From: Rotaria socialis
Taxonomy: Eukaryota > Rotifera > Eurotatoria > Philodinida > Philodinidae
Assembly: GCA_905331475.1 (NCBI GenBank)
Contig: CAJNYU010003073.1
Coordinates: 62,001-126,000, forward strand
DNA length: 64,000 nt
Direction: 5' to 3'
The number at the start of each line of letters is the position of its first letter. Within the stretch, counting starts at the first letter, position 1. Positions 25,149 through 38,236 of the stretch are shown here, in pieces. A program made the translations under genes and the position numbers. The notes under the pieces are model-generated. The model did not search any database, was not told where the DNA came from, and saw nothing but the letters and a program-made list of their open reading frames with translations.

Positions 25149-28100
25149 AGTAAAACAAAAGATAGAGACTTTTCGAGCAGCTAAAAATACAAATATAATA
25201 GAAAGACGACGTTATCAATGAAATAAAAAGTAGAAAGTGGGTAGCTCTTTTGTTTTTTTTCAGCAACAATATTAAATTTTTCTCGTCGTAATGTTGTTAC
25301 AGTCCACGCACTCGTCATCGACAATAAGAAACATAGAAAAATTTGAAAAAGAAAAAGGGATTTCCTATGAGTGACACTTCAAAAATAAAGAAAAAAAGCA
25401 ATCAAGAAAGTGCGTAATTTTCAAAGAAAAAACTATTCTTTAAAAATTAAATTATTTAATATATTCACGCGAGCATCATCGCTGGCTATGTACGCTGCCC
25501 TTTATGTTTCTAGAAAAAACTAACATCCATCCAATCGTGAATTAAATAAAAACATTTTTTTAAATATATTCTAAAAAAGTAAATATCTCATTTTATTTTT
25601 TTCATCCAAGGTACATAGAACGTGTAATAGACGGAATGTTCAACGAAGCACGTAAAGACATATAACACCTACAAAAATTTTCCTAATATTTAAATATCAA
25701 CACGAGAAAAAATATATAGCTTTTATAGACTATGGTAATCTAAGAAGTAAAATTTTACAAACCATATTTAACCTTTCACTCTTTAAAACAAAAAAAAAGA
25801 GATCATAATTAAGCAAATGAGTATTTTTCCTTTCTCTTATTATCATGCATTCAAAATCATAAAATGCTGCGGAATTGAGAATGGTCGGCTAACAAATGTT
25901 TACTTTTATTTACGACGATACTTTCATAGGATCACCTTTAACCTAGACTTTATGCGTAAAGTTTTACAAATTTTTCATAAAGCATCACTCTTCCTATAAC
26001 TCTATGTAGTATTTTAAATTTGGATTATTCTTTTGTTTTTTTTCACGATTTTCTCTGATGATTGATCTTTTTTAGACCTGATATAATGATATGTTCATTT
26101 GTAATTAGACGTTTTTTCTGTGAAGCACATGAGCACGAGTGAGAATTTAATAAAATAACGACATCTTCTCTCGTTATATTTGCTTTTTTTTGCCAGTAGA
26201 GACAGGCTACATTATGGCTGTGCTTTTCTTTATACTTTTATCGTCTACAGCGCTCGTCGACTTTTTTCTAGTTCCACTCATTCATTTGTTTTTTTATTGA
26301 ACCACCAGTCCTTGTAATGACAGAGAAAAAAATTTGTAGTAATTTCGTCTTTATGTTTGAACAGCTCTATCATGATTTATGAGTGTGAGAGAAAGAGAGA
26401 GAGAGAAAGAAAAAAAATGAGCACAGTCAAGATATACATGTACATGACTAAATATACTTCTATGAACTATTCGTTGCCTTTTCTTTTCGTATTATGGATA
26501 CTATATCCGCATATGAGTTAAATCTTTCCAATTGTTCTTATCATCCGGTATGTAGAGAAAGTTATGACACAAAGGAAAATCATCCATTCAGCTTTGATAA
26601 TTGATTCAATTCCAGTGCTAGAGTACACAAAACCCCATGATCTTACATGCAAGAAAAGCATGTACTTTTTTCTGCTTCAATATAAATGTTGAAATACTGT
26701 GTGATTCATCAGTGATATGACAACAATTTTTTTGTATAAATAGTAATAGAATAAATCCCTCTGTTATGATCCTGCATCAACATCCTGGGTGTATACGAGT
26801 TACACCAATCGGCGAATTTGTCGTTTCGTAGGTTTGGTCTACGCTCGATACGACATTTACTTAGTATGTTTATGGAGAGAAAATATAATATTAGTGAGCT
26901 AGAAATGAATTATATGTTTTTTATTGTTTGATTCTGCACTGGTTTTTGTTTTCGTCTTCAAACGGGATTAGATTACTTTTGCTCTGATAAAACAGGTCAG
27001 GTATACAAAAAAACAGATCAATATTATTCTTAAATGCGAATACAATAGAATAAATATTCTTTTGATCGTATTTCATTAATCATATTGATCATCTTTTAAC
27101 TGAAAAAATGTAAAGTCATCAATTTTTCTCAAGTATTCTGTTAATATCAAATTACTTCAGACTTCATTATTATTATTATTATTACTATTATTATACTAAA
27201 CCTAATGTAAAGAAAGCCTCTCAAGTAAATATTTATTTCTTTGAATTTTATTAGTAATACTGGTCAAAAGCCGTTAAGATTGTTTTGAAAAGACAACCGG
27301 CGTCTTTTTTGAATTTTGCACTTTCCATTATCAGTGCGAGACATATAACTGTTATAAATTCGAGGACATATGTTGTCATCTTTCAGTAGATTGAAGAAGG
27401 AAAAATGGACATGCGTTTTTATTCTCGATGACTCAAGCAGGCAGTGTGAAAGTTGTAAATCACTACGAAACACTTGAAAAAAAAATACACTGCGATAAGT
27501 AATGATGATTAATTTGTTCGATTCTAGATTCCTTTTCTTGGATCTATGTCATGCATATATATATATATGCACCAATTTTGTTTTACAGCTAAATATAAAT
27601 TCTCACACGACTTCGATTTGGTTTGTATAGAAATAAAAATCATTAACTATTATTATGTTTTACGTGGGTGTAGTTCTTTATGGCCTGCTCTTTCGCCTTG
27701 TTCGTATACCACTTTTTTTTATTAGTCATAATTGTGCAACCAGAAAAAATCTTCGCGAAGGGTTTAACACTTTTTTAATCTCCCATTGCAAGAACGCGCA
27801 TGAGCGTTCTTATTATCGGTGAATGTTCGATGGGAAATCGAACGTTGCTTAAGGAAATTGAGTCGTCTCTAGTTACTAAATGCAATTTCAAAAGTCGTTT
27901 TATGACATCGACGAGAAGAAAAAAAGAAAGAAGAAGGAAGTTTCTAGCAGAATTACTTTTTTTTTCTCTTGTTCTTCATTGACGTAAAAAAAAAAGAGAT
28001 GCGTTTTTTTGTCTATAAGTAAAATAAAAGTCGACATATATTAGTCAGCATACTGTGATTTATACGCTGTTCGATTTTTTTTCATCAGTCATTTTTTGAA

Positions 28101-28645
28101 TATTATTACATGATAAGTTCTTCATGAATTTTTTACTTGAAAAACAAATCGTTAGACGCAACATAGTAAATCACAAGATCTAGAGATGTTGTCCAGTAAT
28201 CACTAATCGCTGTTAGAGTTAGTAAAATAAATCCGATACGAGTGTCTCTTTTTGTGTTTCCATCTGATTACTTCAACAGTTTATAGTGCCCTTGTCGAAT
28301 TATGTTGTTCTCTTTTTATTTTGTTGTATAGTAAGCTACTCAACAATGCGATAGAAAAGAACAATATAAATTGATTTCGATCAGAGAATAGAAAATTCTG
28401 TGACAATCATATATAGGAGCGCGCATAAGAAACATTTTGTACAAGGTCTTTACTTTCAACGTTTAATGATCCATTGATTCGTTGAGTTCTACAAAGAAAA
28501 GTGCATACGATACTTAACTATTGATCTATAAAGAACAAAAAAAACAACATTGATGTTTCCTTTCTGTTTAGACTATTCTATAATTGAACAAAATAAAGGT
28601 TTATTATCCGGTTTTAGATTATATAAAAAATACTATTTTAAAAAA
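25149..28645. other. Long gene-poor region
   Basis: 3.5 kb without a supported gene. It contains short simple repeats (GA-rich about 26380-26410; ATT repeat 27166-27194; TA run about 27556-27570). A tetraspanin-like seven-residue match at 25862-25882 is discussed as a possible relic. Composition is strongly AT-rich throughout. Confidence 0.5.
27166..27194. repeat. (ATT)n microsatellite
   Basis: About nine ATT units with one interruption. Confidence 0.85.
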
Positions 28646-29881
28646 ATGGGTCGCGGTGGAATGAGTTGCGGAATGAAGACGATGCGATTTGTGATTGTTT
28701 TATTCAATTTTTTCTTTGTTGTAAGTTGACCTAATATTTTATTTTCAAATAAAATTTGATTCCAAATTTAATCGATAGTTGCTTGGCCTGGCATTAATCG
28801 CAATTGGTATTTATGTTCTGGTTGATCCATCATTGAAAAAAATCAAAGCAGTTTTGCCAATTAATTCTGGTAAACTTTCAACGCAGCAAAAGTTGATCAT
28901 ATAGTTTCGTTTTTTATTTTGCTTAGATCCTGCTGTTGAACAAGGTTTATCATATCTTGAAGTCATTGCTATCGTCCTACTCGTTCTTGGCTTTATTCTT
29001 TTGATTATTGGATTTCTTGGATGTTGCGGCGCTATGAAGCAAGTGAAAATATTTTTAATCATTGTAAGTTAAAATTCTTCTTTGTGCCATTGGAATTTGC
29101 TAAGTTTTCGTCCTTCTTTTTTTCTTTGAGTATGCTGTTATCGTGGGAATAATTATACTTTTCGAAATAGCTATAACTATCTATTTTGTTGCGTTTAAAT
29201 CTCAATTTCGAGGAACGATTACACCGAAATTAATAGATGCAATTCGAGATAAATACGAAGGTCCATTTGGATTACAAAGAGACAGTACATTACCAAAACC
29301 ACCAGCTATCTCAATAGCTCTGGATTTTATTATGTACAACGTAAGTAGCCTTTGCCAATGATATTTTATTCAATACTCTATTATTCGTTTGTCAAGTTAA
29401 AATGTTGTGGTATTGACAATAAAACTGATTTTAATCAAACAAAAAATTGGAATAGGACAAATCCATGGAGTGCTTCCATGGGCGTTACTGCTAGCAACTT
29501 TACATATCCAATAACATGTTGTAATCCTGGTAATACGTTTACACAAGATTGGGCCAATGTGCCGATTGATAAACTACAATCAGTTGCCTATTGCTCTGTC
29601 AATGGAACCGATATCTATGACATTGTGAGTTAATGTGATTTTATCATTATGCATAGACAGCTTCGATTTCTTTTAGGGATGCTACGACAAAGTTATGAAT
29701 CTAATTGATAGTGCTAAAACATGGATTATTGTCGGTGCTGTTATTGTACTTGTCATTGAGGTAATTATTAATTTTGGTGGGAGCATTTTATTTTTCATTT
29801 AATTTATTTTAGCTCATTGCGTTCATTGTTGCCTTGGCTTTATGTTGTCGTACGAAGGAAGATTCTCGATATTCGTCATAA
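28646..29881 (+). CDS. Tetraspanin (copy 1)
   Basis: Seven small exons join to about 297 residues starting MGRGGMSCGMK. Four membrane spans are visible. The second span region ends GFLGCCGAMK, the tetraspanin signature. The large extracellular loop carries LKCCGIDN, a central TCCNP and a late GCYDK, the standard Cys pattern, with several N-x-S/T sites. The short C-terminal tail follows the fourth span (ALCCRTKEDSRYSS). Tetraspanins organise membrane microdomains with Ig and integrin partners. An acceptor-like TTTTAG (ending 28617) lies 28 nt before the ATG. The exon layout matches the second copy at 36973, so the two are probably tandem duplicates. Confidence 0.92.
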
Positions 29882-30387
29882 GTACGAATTGAAAAATGAC
29901 GGTATACGATCGATGAAATTATTTATTTAGACACTTATCTTTGTTGTTGCTTTCTTAATTGTGAATATTTTTACTTTGAATGAAAACCATTCAGATATAT
30001 TTTCTTTATATGTTCATTTGCTGGAGAAGAAAAACATCATTCTTTAATGTTGTCAGTTTTTGTTGTTTTTTTCTTTCTGTTTCGTCTAAAGAAAAACTTC
30101 TTAACATTCTACAGCTATTTTTCGCAATGAAATAATTGTCGTTTTTGTTTTCCTATGTTAAGCATCTATTTATATTAATTACTTTCTAACTTTCTTCTAA
30201 TTCGTACGGCGTTATTTTAAAAATATTTCAATGCGTCTACTCTTTTTCTTTTCGTTTCATTTTTTGTTGTGTTCACATCTTGGGAAAAGTACGGAAAATA
30301 AAAAAATTGAAATGTGATATTGGCGGCAAATTCAAAATTCTTGTTTTTACAACAAGAAGAAAACTTAAAAGTTTTACAAATCACGTT

Positions 30388-33373
30388 ATGATGAAAATTA
30401 TCTTCATATTTGTCTACATGGTTTCCGGTATGAATTCTATTATTGCAGGTAAACCAAAATAGATTTCTTGGCGATGAAAGCGAAGTAATCAGCCTCTTTT
30501 TTGAATATTTTTACATGGTGAAAAAATAGTGCCCTATTTAATTTGATAATAAAAACTTCAAGCTATAAAATAGTGTAAGCCTTTGTCATCTGCTTGATCA
30601 ATTATTTATTATTTCGGAATTCTGCTTTGTTTTACTGTGCACATATCAAATATTTATCAGTGTTTCCTGTTCTTTCGGGAAAGTAAGATTCATTTCAATG
30701 TTTTACTTGAAAGAAATTCTACTTCAGTCGCCATTGAGAATATGAGGAAATTTTTTTTCAATTCTCTATTTAAAAGAAAAGCTTCATGCAACTAGAGAAG
30801 AGCTAGAAATATTTTCTCAGTCAAGGTTCAACCCTAGAAAAGTTGAAAGAAAAAGAAATTCTAACTCGGAAAGAATGACGCCATTGTATTTGTGCCTTTC
30901 ATTTAGATTGACACTCATAACGCAAACCTTTTTCTATAGAGTTATTATGTAATCTATTATTGAATGTTTAGATCGTTGTCGTTGACTTAAGGAGACACCG
31001 TTTGTTCTTTCTCAAAATTTCTATAACATATTACAATATTTTACATGAAAAATTTAATATTATTTCGTCGATTTTAATTCATACATAGTTCGATGTTGAT
31101 TCGTCATTTCTTTATATAAATGATTATTTTTTGCTTGAAAAAATTTTTGTTTAAAAATATCTGCTGCTTGAGTTTTTTCATTATTCATATGAATTTCTTC
31201 GTGTGGTACTATGTCATAATTGTTTCTATCATATTTTACTCCACTAGAATGACTAGCGTAGCGTCTTGATCGTGTGAAACCCCTCTGTAAATATTTTCGT
31301 GCCATATCAGCTTTCACAAAATCATTTTGGTCAAGATAATTTAAGAGAAATTTATAACTTTTATTTGAAGATTCACGAGTCTAGTTCATTTTTCTATGGT
31401 TGGCATGTTAATACACCTTGTTCACTACGACGTATTCTGTAGAGTTCAAGATGTTCACGATAATTGATATCTGCTTTTCAAACATATGATTGGTGATCAA
31501 GCGTTAGATACAATGTTTTTGTTTTATTTGATGTCGATGAAATTGTTTGTTTGGGCGGCATTGAAATGAAAGCTTAAAATAAAGAAATATGCTCGTTTCT
31601 TCGTCATGTAGGATTCATTATTTGGGATTTTAAACCAAAACAATTCGTACAGACAGGTTCAAGATTCGAACAGACATGTGAGACAAATAGACCGTTAACA
31701 AATGATGAACATATTTCGTGGATATTGTATAACTACAATGGTGAAATACATACATTTGATAGCGCTAGTTTAATCATCGATTCATTTGACATTAATAACG
31801 AAGGAATCGCTATTTGTCAAATAAAAGATAACAGTGAAATAATTATTGACGAAAAGTTTTTTTTCATTACTAATGATCGTAAGTTTGGAATAGACTAAAG
31901 AATAAAATTCTATTGAAATTTATTCTTTTTTTAGCGTCGGAACTCGTTGATTCTCATTTCGAAGGTTATGAGCAAACACTAATTGATACGGATATTAATT
32001 ATACGGATAGACAATGTGGTCCTGACATGAATATAAATTATACAAAAGAAGATATAGCTGATTTCCATATTGATTTTATTCAACATTACGAACGTGTACG
32101 ACAACACTCAAATCATATAAAATTTCAGAATGTTAAACATGATAATGAAGGTTACTATGAATGTATAGTTCGATTACATAATGGTCTTGTTGGTGTTCAA
32201 GTATTTTTTCTTAGTGGTAAATTTTGATTATTTCTTAATCTGAATTTTAATCTGAACTGTTTTACTAGTCGGTGGTGGTCCACGTCAAATATCGAATCGA
32301 GAAACACATATCTATTCGGAAATCAATGATTCCATCACTTTACTGTGTCCAATATTTTCCGCACTGCCAGCTCGATTTACATTTCTTATGCCAAACAAAG
32401 CAATACCTGATACTTCATCATTAACTCGTTACGATTATTTACGAATTAAACATGTTTCTAATCTTCATTCTGGAGTGTACATTTGTCGTGTAACCACTAA
32501 CGGCGGTAATGAAGGCTATTCGTTAAAGTCAAGTTTATATCTAGATGTTTATGGTAAGACTTTTCAAAGAATTTCTCGACCAAACATTTCGTTATACAAC
32601 GAAATTCGTGAATTCAGATGTTTCTGACCATGAAATATTGAGGATCTAAGGACTATTATTAGTGACTAAGAATAAGTTGACGTTTGCCCTCAAAGTATAT
32701 TACTTCTTTTGCCGGGAAGAACCTAAGTGCTTGAAGTTCTATAAAACTGCGTCATTTTTGCTTGATGTATATTTTGTAAGATCTATTATTGATTATCATA
32801 GTTAGCTCAATGAATCGAAGTGTCCAAAAGATAATGAAGAAAAATTTGAATTTTCCTGTTCAATAATCTATTTTGAGAACAATGCAAAAACAGATTTTCA
32901 TCTGATTACTCTAATGTATAGACAGTTCTCTTTGAGGTCGAACATTTTATTTTATCTAGGCCTTTAAAGGAGTCCTCGATATTTATTTAGTACTGAAAAA
33001 CTCTATATTAACGGACATTCATATCCGGAAAGCGGGAAATTTCTTCTCTTAATGATTTGTACTCATCATAATTTTATTAGGTCCACCTGAATATGCAGAG
33101 CCTTATAAAAATGAATATGTATTCTTATTTATTAAAAAAGATATTGACAGCGTCGTACGTTGTTCAATAAATGCAAATCCAATGCCTAATTATCAGTGGC
33201 TATCAGGAGACGTTCAAATACTGGAAAATGAAGAAAACCTATCGGATAAAAGCGACTATATAATTGCGACGAATAACGATGCCGCAGTTGGATCCAATAA
33301 GACGATGACATGTATGGCTAAGAACAACCGAGGCGTTAAACGACAAGTTTTTACTTTTCAATTTACTAATTAG
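30388..33373 (+). CDS. Secreted or truncated Ig-domain protein (Ig gene 1)
   Basis: Five exons (30388-30448, 31612-31878, 31935-32216, 32269-32553, 33081-33373) join in frame to 395 residues. Exon 1 encodes a signal peptide (MMKIIFIFVYMVSGMNSIIA). The body has about three Ig-like domains, with paired Cys and D/N-x-G-x-Y-x-C motifs: NEGYYECIV, SGVYICRV and a last KTMTCMAKNNRG. The protein ends FTFQFTN without a membrane span or tail, so it may be secreted, GPI-less or C-terminally truncated. Intron 1 (1.16 kb) contains an antisense DUF4385 pseudogene. A ligand-binding cell-surface or secreted role is inferred. The single-exon signal peptide is inferred from position and phase. Confidence 0.78.
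31060..31561 (-). pseudogene. DUF4385-family pseudogene, antisense within an intron
   Basis: From ATG at 31561 the minus strand reads a recognisable DUF4385-type protein: ...LTLDH, then ADINYREHLELYRIRRSEQG and VLTCQP, later NKSYKFLLNYLDQNDF, DMARKYLQRGFTRSRRYASH and a Lys-rich C-terminus ending at 31060. It is broken by an in-frame TGA after QSYV, a TAG after TCQP and a frame-shifting deletion around 31382, where about 15 residues (the WRFRTPE-like block) are missing. No introns are seen, so it is either a retrocopy or a decayed intronless gene. It lies entirely in intron 1 of Ig gene 1. Family naming is from memory of the motif order. Confidence 0.72.
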
Positions 33374-34109
33374 AATTTATGATTTATTCATTTTTGTTTT
33401 ACTGGTGTTCATAAATATTAAGCTTAGAAAATAGTAGTGCCTTCAATTCATAGTGATAAAATGCTCAATAAGAGAGTTCGTGAACAAGAATTTTCGTTGT
33501 TAGATTTATTCACAAAAAAAAGCATCAGTATATATTCATACAGTTATCATTCCGATGGATGTTTTGTTAAAAAAATTAAAAAAAACAAAAAAGATGGCTT
33601 TGATTATCATACTTAAATGCTTTTTTGCCAGATTTCTGATTTATTTCAGTACATTTTTCACATGAAAACTCATTAATGTATGAATTTCATGGGATTAAAG
33701 TAACGAAATAAACTTCCTAGACATCTCGATTACAAGATTCTATGCAACAATGCAATAGTTACTATAATTAAATACTTTCATAACGAAGTTCCGTATAGAT
33801 TTAATTATAGCAATAGAAAATGATAGTAATCATTCCTGAAAGAATATTCTTTTTGTTGCTGATAAGATTATTAATGATAAAATTTATCAAATTTTGTTTG
33901 CTACAACGGTCACAACAGGAAATCTTGTTGATAAATCAAAACAGAAAAATTGCTATGGTTCACAGGACCATCACGAATAACACTACATAAATATTTCTGA
34001 ACAAAACATTTTTAGTAAATATTCCAGCGTAGCCTCCTTTTTCTCATCAAAATTTAGTAGTCAACTGTAATCGCGAGTTCTTTTTAAACGTGTGCAAAAC
34101 ATATCATCA

Positions 34110-34797
34110 AGTAGAATCCTCTGGGGTAGTTCGGATCAAAATTTTGAAAATTCATTTTGTTTTTATTCTTTCTCAGCCACCTTGCATTGTACGATGATGA
34201 TTTTTTTTACGCTGCTAGTTCAAAGTGTCCTCTGGTGAATCGCGAAAGAATCATCGAAAAATATTATACCGTTAAAAAGTATCAGTCAAAATGGTAAAAG
34301 TAGTGTGAAGCTAAATCCGAGTTACCCCAGATAGATTTTCAATTGATTGATAGAGGTGTCCTTGTCGTGAGCATTGTAGTACAACAGCCGCTTCAACCGT
34401 CGAGATATTTTCAGGTCCCATAGAGGACACTTAGGGCTATCAAATGGTATATTTGCTTTTCAGACGTTTGAATAAGAAAAAGAAGTTAGAAGATGGGAAA
34501 AATGAGACCAGCCATTTTTTCTGTAATGATCCGAATTATCCCACCTAGATTCATAGAGTGATCTAAATTACCCCGAGCGGGGTAACTCGGATCAGCTCCA
34601 CACTACTTTTACCATTTTGACTGATACTTTTTAACGGTATAATATTTTTCGATGATTCTTTCGCGATTCACCAGAAGACACTTTGAACTAGTAGCGTCAA
34701 AAAAAATCATCATCGTACAATGCAAGGAGGCTGAGAAGAAACAAAATCAAAATGAATTTTCAAAATTTTGATCCGAATTGCCCCATAGAACTCTACT
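34110..34797. mobile_element. Foldback-type element with ~219-bp inverted repeats
   Basis: The left arm (34110-34328) and right arm (34579-34797) are imperfect reverse complements over about 219 bp and flank a 250-bp centre. Both arms share blocks such as TCAAAATTTTGAAAATTCATTTTG, the GCATTGTACGATGATGATTTTTTTT block, and GAATCGCGAAAGAATCATCGAAAAATATTATACCGTT up to CAAAATGGTAAAAGTAGTGTG. A 16-bp word like GGGGTAACTCGGATCA recurs six times in alternating orientation (34123, 34313, 34527, 34559, 34579, 34769). No coding capacity is present. A nonautonomous foldback or MITE-like element is the best call; no clear target-site duplication was found. Confidence 0.8.
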
Positions 34798-35266
34798 ACT
34801 AAAAAAGAAAAAAGGAAAAGATACTAGTAAATATCAGCTTGGCATTGATGTACTATTCATTTTTTGTAATAAAAGAGACTTTTTTGTTACTTTTTTTGTG
34901 GACAAACATAAAACAGGGCTTGATGTCATGAAACACATTTATTGAAACCTATATTAACTGCTTAACAGAGATGCCGAAGAGAAAATATACTAGATTCAAA
35001 AAAACATAGTTTACACTAAATGAAAATCCTCTTAAGTTGCTAATCATAGAAAATTAATTGTCTAAAGAAATTTGTTATTTACATATATCACGAAAAACTG
35101 TAACGACAAGTTGTAGGGCTCAGGCAGCACTTTAAAGACTTATGTCATGACAATTACACAGGCAAGAGGAATATTGTGTTTTGTTATTTTAAATATCTAC
35201 TATCATATTAAATAACACAGATAAAATATACACATTCTGGTAACTCGTTATCATTAAGAAACCTTA

Positions 35267-35288
35267 TCTCTTTCTCTCTCTCTCTCTA
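35267..35288. repeat. (TC)n run
   Basis: Short CT-rich tandem repeat. Confidence 0.75.
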
Positions 35289-36972
35289 TTGAAAAATATA
35301 CTAAGAAAAATATGTAAGTACAATGAATCAATTATTAAGTCGAATAAAATTCAACTTTCATATTAATGCAGCTGAAAAGGTAAGATCTTTTTTTGGTTAT
35401 AATAGTTCTTATTTGTTTTTTTTTGTATAAAATACTGGGACGTTGTATCATTAACTCTTTGCTTGTCAGTTCTTTATCTATAAAATATATTCGGTTGGCA
35501 ATGCAATCTTTTTTTCTTAGCTTATGTCAAGGAGAAAAACACGAAAATCTGTAAGTAAATTCGATTTTAATTGAATTATGATAAAACAATGGCACTTCCA
35601 TTGAAAAAAATAGAATTCGGCATAAAATCACACATGAGATCAAAAGTCTATGGACAATTCTAGATCTACCGTTTAAGAAAACATAAAAATGGAACATGCT
35701 GTTCTGCATCGCTCTGCCTACTTATTTTTGTTTTCTTTATTCTATTATTTTTATGTTTTCTTTATTCTAACAAAAAGCCGCTCGTGTATCAAAAAGCCAT
35801 AGGGAGTACATCAATTTAGGACTTATTCAATGTCAAAATATGATATCCGTAATGTTTCCTTTCATACACTCTACAAGAAAAGTGATAGTCTAGACTGGCG
35901 ATGTCTTTCATATTTTATATAGTGATCATAAGAATCTCTAGCTGTCATCAGATGCACCGACAAACTTCGCTTTTTTGGTCAGACCCGATGAAAACTCTAT
36001 ATCGAATAAATGCTACGGCTTTTCATGTCATGCAAAGTCCATTCGCGAGTCAAAGGTTTCTTTTCATCAAAACATTTTTACTCGATAGTAGCTTTTTGAA
36101 ATTTATAGAAATTTATCTTGATTATTTCTCTACTGACCGACACTAGCTCCTTTCTTATAGTATTTCAATAAAAACTAGAAGTCGTAGGAGGGAATTAACT
36201 TTTGTCAGTCGCCACTTGGCACGTAAAAATAATACTATGTTGCAAAGATATGAAAATTAGTCAACGCGTTACTATAATCTTATTCATTACACCTATTTTA
36301 GTCTGGCAAACCTAATCAATACAAATGATCTACATCCGATCATGTAAATGCATGAACGACCACGCCAATCTAGAGCACTATGAGTTGTCGTATGACGTGT
36401 ATCATTTAAAAAGACGACCAGCGGTTACACATTTTCTATTCCGAATATTTACGATTGATAAACTCTCACAGATTTTGACGCCGTTGCAAATTTCTTTTTG
36501 TATTTAAGAACAAAAAAGCTGTCCTTTCTACCGAAAGTGAATAGGTCATACATTTATGCTCTTTTTTTAGCGCATCACCTTTTCTATACGTTAAAAAATA
36601 TTTCATTAAAAATTGATGCCAAAATCTTTCATTCAATATTTATTAACATAAGTAGAAATAAGATATAATTATATCTACCTGCAAGTGATTACACATTGCA
36701 TAGCTGAGGCTTGTTCATCTTTGAATTTAAGCGTCTTATAGATTATTTTAAAATAGAGACTTTAGCAAACGTTAAATTATTCTTTTTTCCTACATTCAAG
36801 GTGCTCATCGTTTTATCTCAAAAATGAATCGGTTAGTTGAAGAAGAAAAAAAATATTTTTCATTTGTAAATAAATCAGTGGGGTGTACTTTAAATGAATA
36901 ATGCAACATTCCAAGGAATGTCAAAAGTACAACAAATCCTTTTGTTTTAGATTAATTTGAAATTCTTTTAAA

Positions 36973-38236
36973 ATGGGTCGTGGTAGTATGAGTTATCAAT
37001 TAAAATTCGTGCGTTTAATTATGGTTTTAGTTAATATAATACTTTTTGTAAGTTCAAAATATTTTTTTATTTCACAGAACAATTTATATTAATTTAGTTG
37101 ATCGGTGCCTCACTATTAGGTGAAGGTATTGATCTTCTATTTGTTCGACGCTTTCAAAATTTCACGGAACTTATGTTAACAGTTGAAGGTGTGTTGTTCA
37201 TTTGAGAAAAATAACTTGGTGGAATTTTTTTCGATGCATTTTAGATTCAAATATTAAGCAAAATAAGATGTTACCCGATGAAATTTTGTACATAGTTTTG
37301 ATTTTTCCTGGTATTATGTTTTTATTAATTGGATTTTTTGGTTGCTCTGGTGCAATAACTGGCATACAGTGTCTTTTATTTTTTGTAAGAATAGTTAATT
37401 TTCTTTGGATTCATTGTTTATATTTTCTATGATCTTTATTAGTATTCATTTGGCATAGTCATGAATTTAGTATTTCAACTAATAATTACTATTAGTTTGA
37501 TTGTTTTTCCAGTTGAACTTCGAGAAAAATTTATATTTACAATACGCTTATTGATTCGTGAAAAATACAAAGGACCAATTGAAAAAAATCTTCAATTAAC
37601 ATCATATCTATGGGATTTAGTAATGCATCAGGTAGATTTTTAATGAACCTATTATTGTGTTAGCTTTGATTTTGAAGTTGCAATGTTGTGGCATAGAAAG
37701 TAAACATGATTTCGATATAGCGAAAAGTTGGAATCGAACGAATCCATGGTGGGAAAGTTCGATGTCAATTGAGAAGAAAGATTTTAAATATCCACTGACA
37801 TGTTGTCCAACGAGTAGAAGTAGCTCGGAAAAAGATTTACAAATATTTCAAAAAGCTCTTAACTGTGCTATTCATGGTAGTGATATTTATGAAATTGTAA
37901 GTAGAAGTTGGGATATAATTTGACAATGTTTATCTGTGCTTTCTGGTCATTTTTAGGGTTGTTATAGAAAAATAGTTGACGTAGTTAACGCTAATCAAGG
38001 TGTCATTTTCATTATTGTTGCATTTATTTTTATAATTGAGGTAAAGTCATTATATTGATAACATAATTATTTTAATATGATGTCGTTTGTTTATTTAGAT
38101 GACTGCATTAGTATTTGTACTAGTGATTTATAATCGAAATCGAATGCAAAGAATTGATTATACCATAGAAGCATTGCCACCGCCATATTCAGCGAGAACA
38201 AGAAGGAACAATTCACATTTGTATTTTCGCATTTAA
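36973..38236 (+). CDS. Tetraspanin (copy 2)
   Basis: A seven-exon tetraspanin starting MGRGSMSYQLK, with the same exon layout as the copy at 28646. Spans one to three are clear, the third following GFFGCSGAITG, where the usual CCG is CSG. The large loop has LQCCGIES, WNRTNPWWESS, LTCCPT and GCYRK, closely matching copy 1 (KNWNRTNPWSAS). The C-terminal tail is longer than copy 1 and contains PPPYS, a PPxY WW-binding motif absent from copy 1. TTTTAG at 36950 precedes the ATG by 22 nt, similar to copy 1, so the duplication probably included the 5' leader. Confidence 0.9.

Larger units (their letters stand above)
33374..36972. other. Gene-poor region with foldback element
   Basis: 3.6 kb between Ig gene 1 and tetraspanin copy 2. 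Apart from the inverted-repeat element at 34110-34797 and a TC run (35267-35288), nothing was recognised. Open frames such as 35901-36146 lack family features. Confidence 0.5.
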
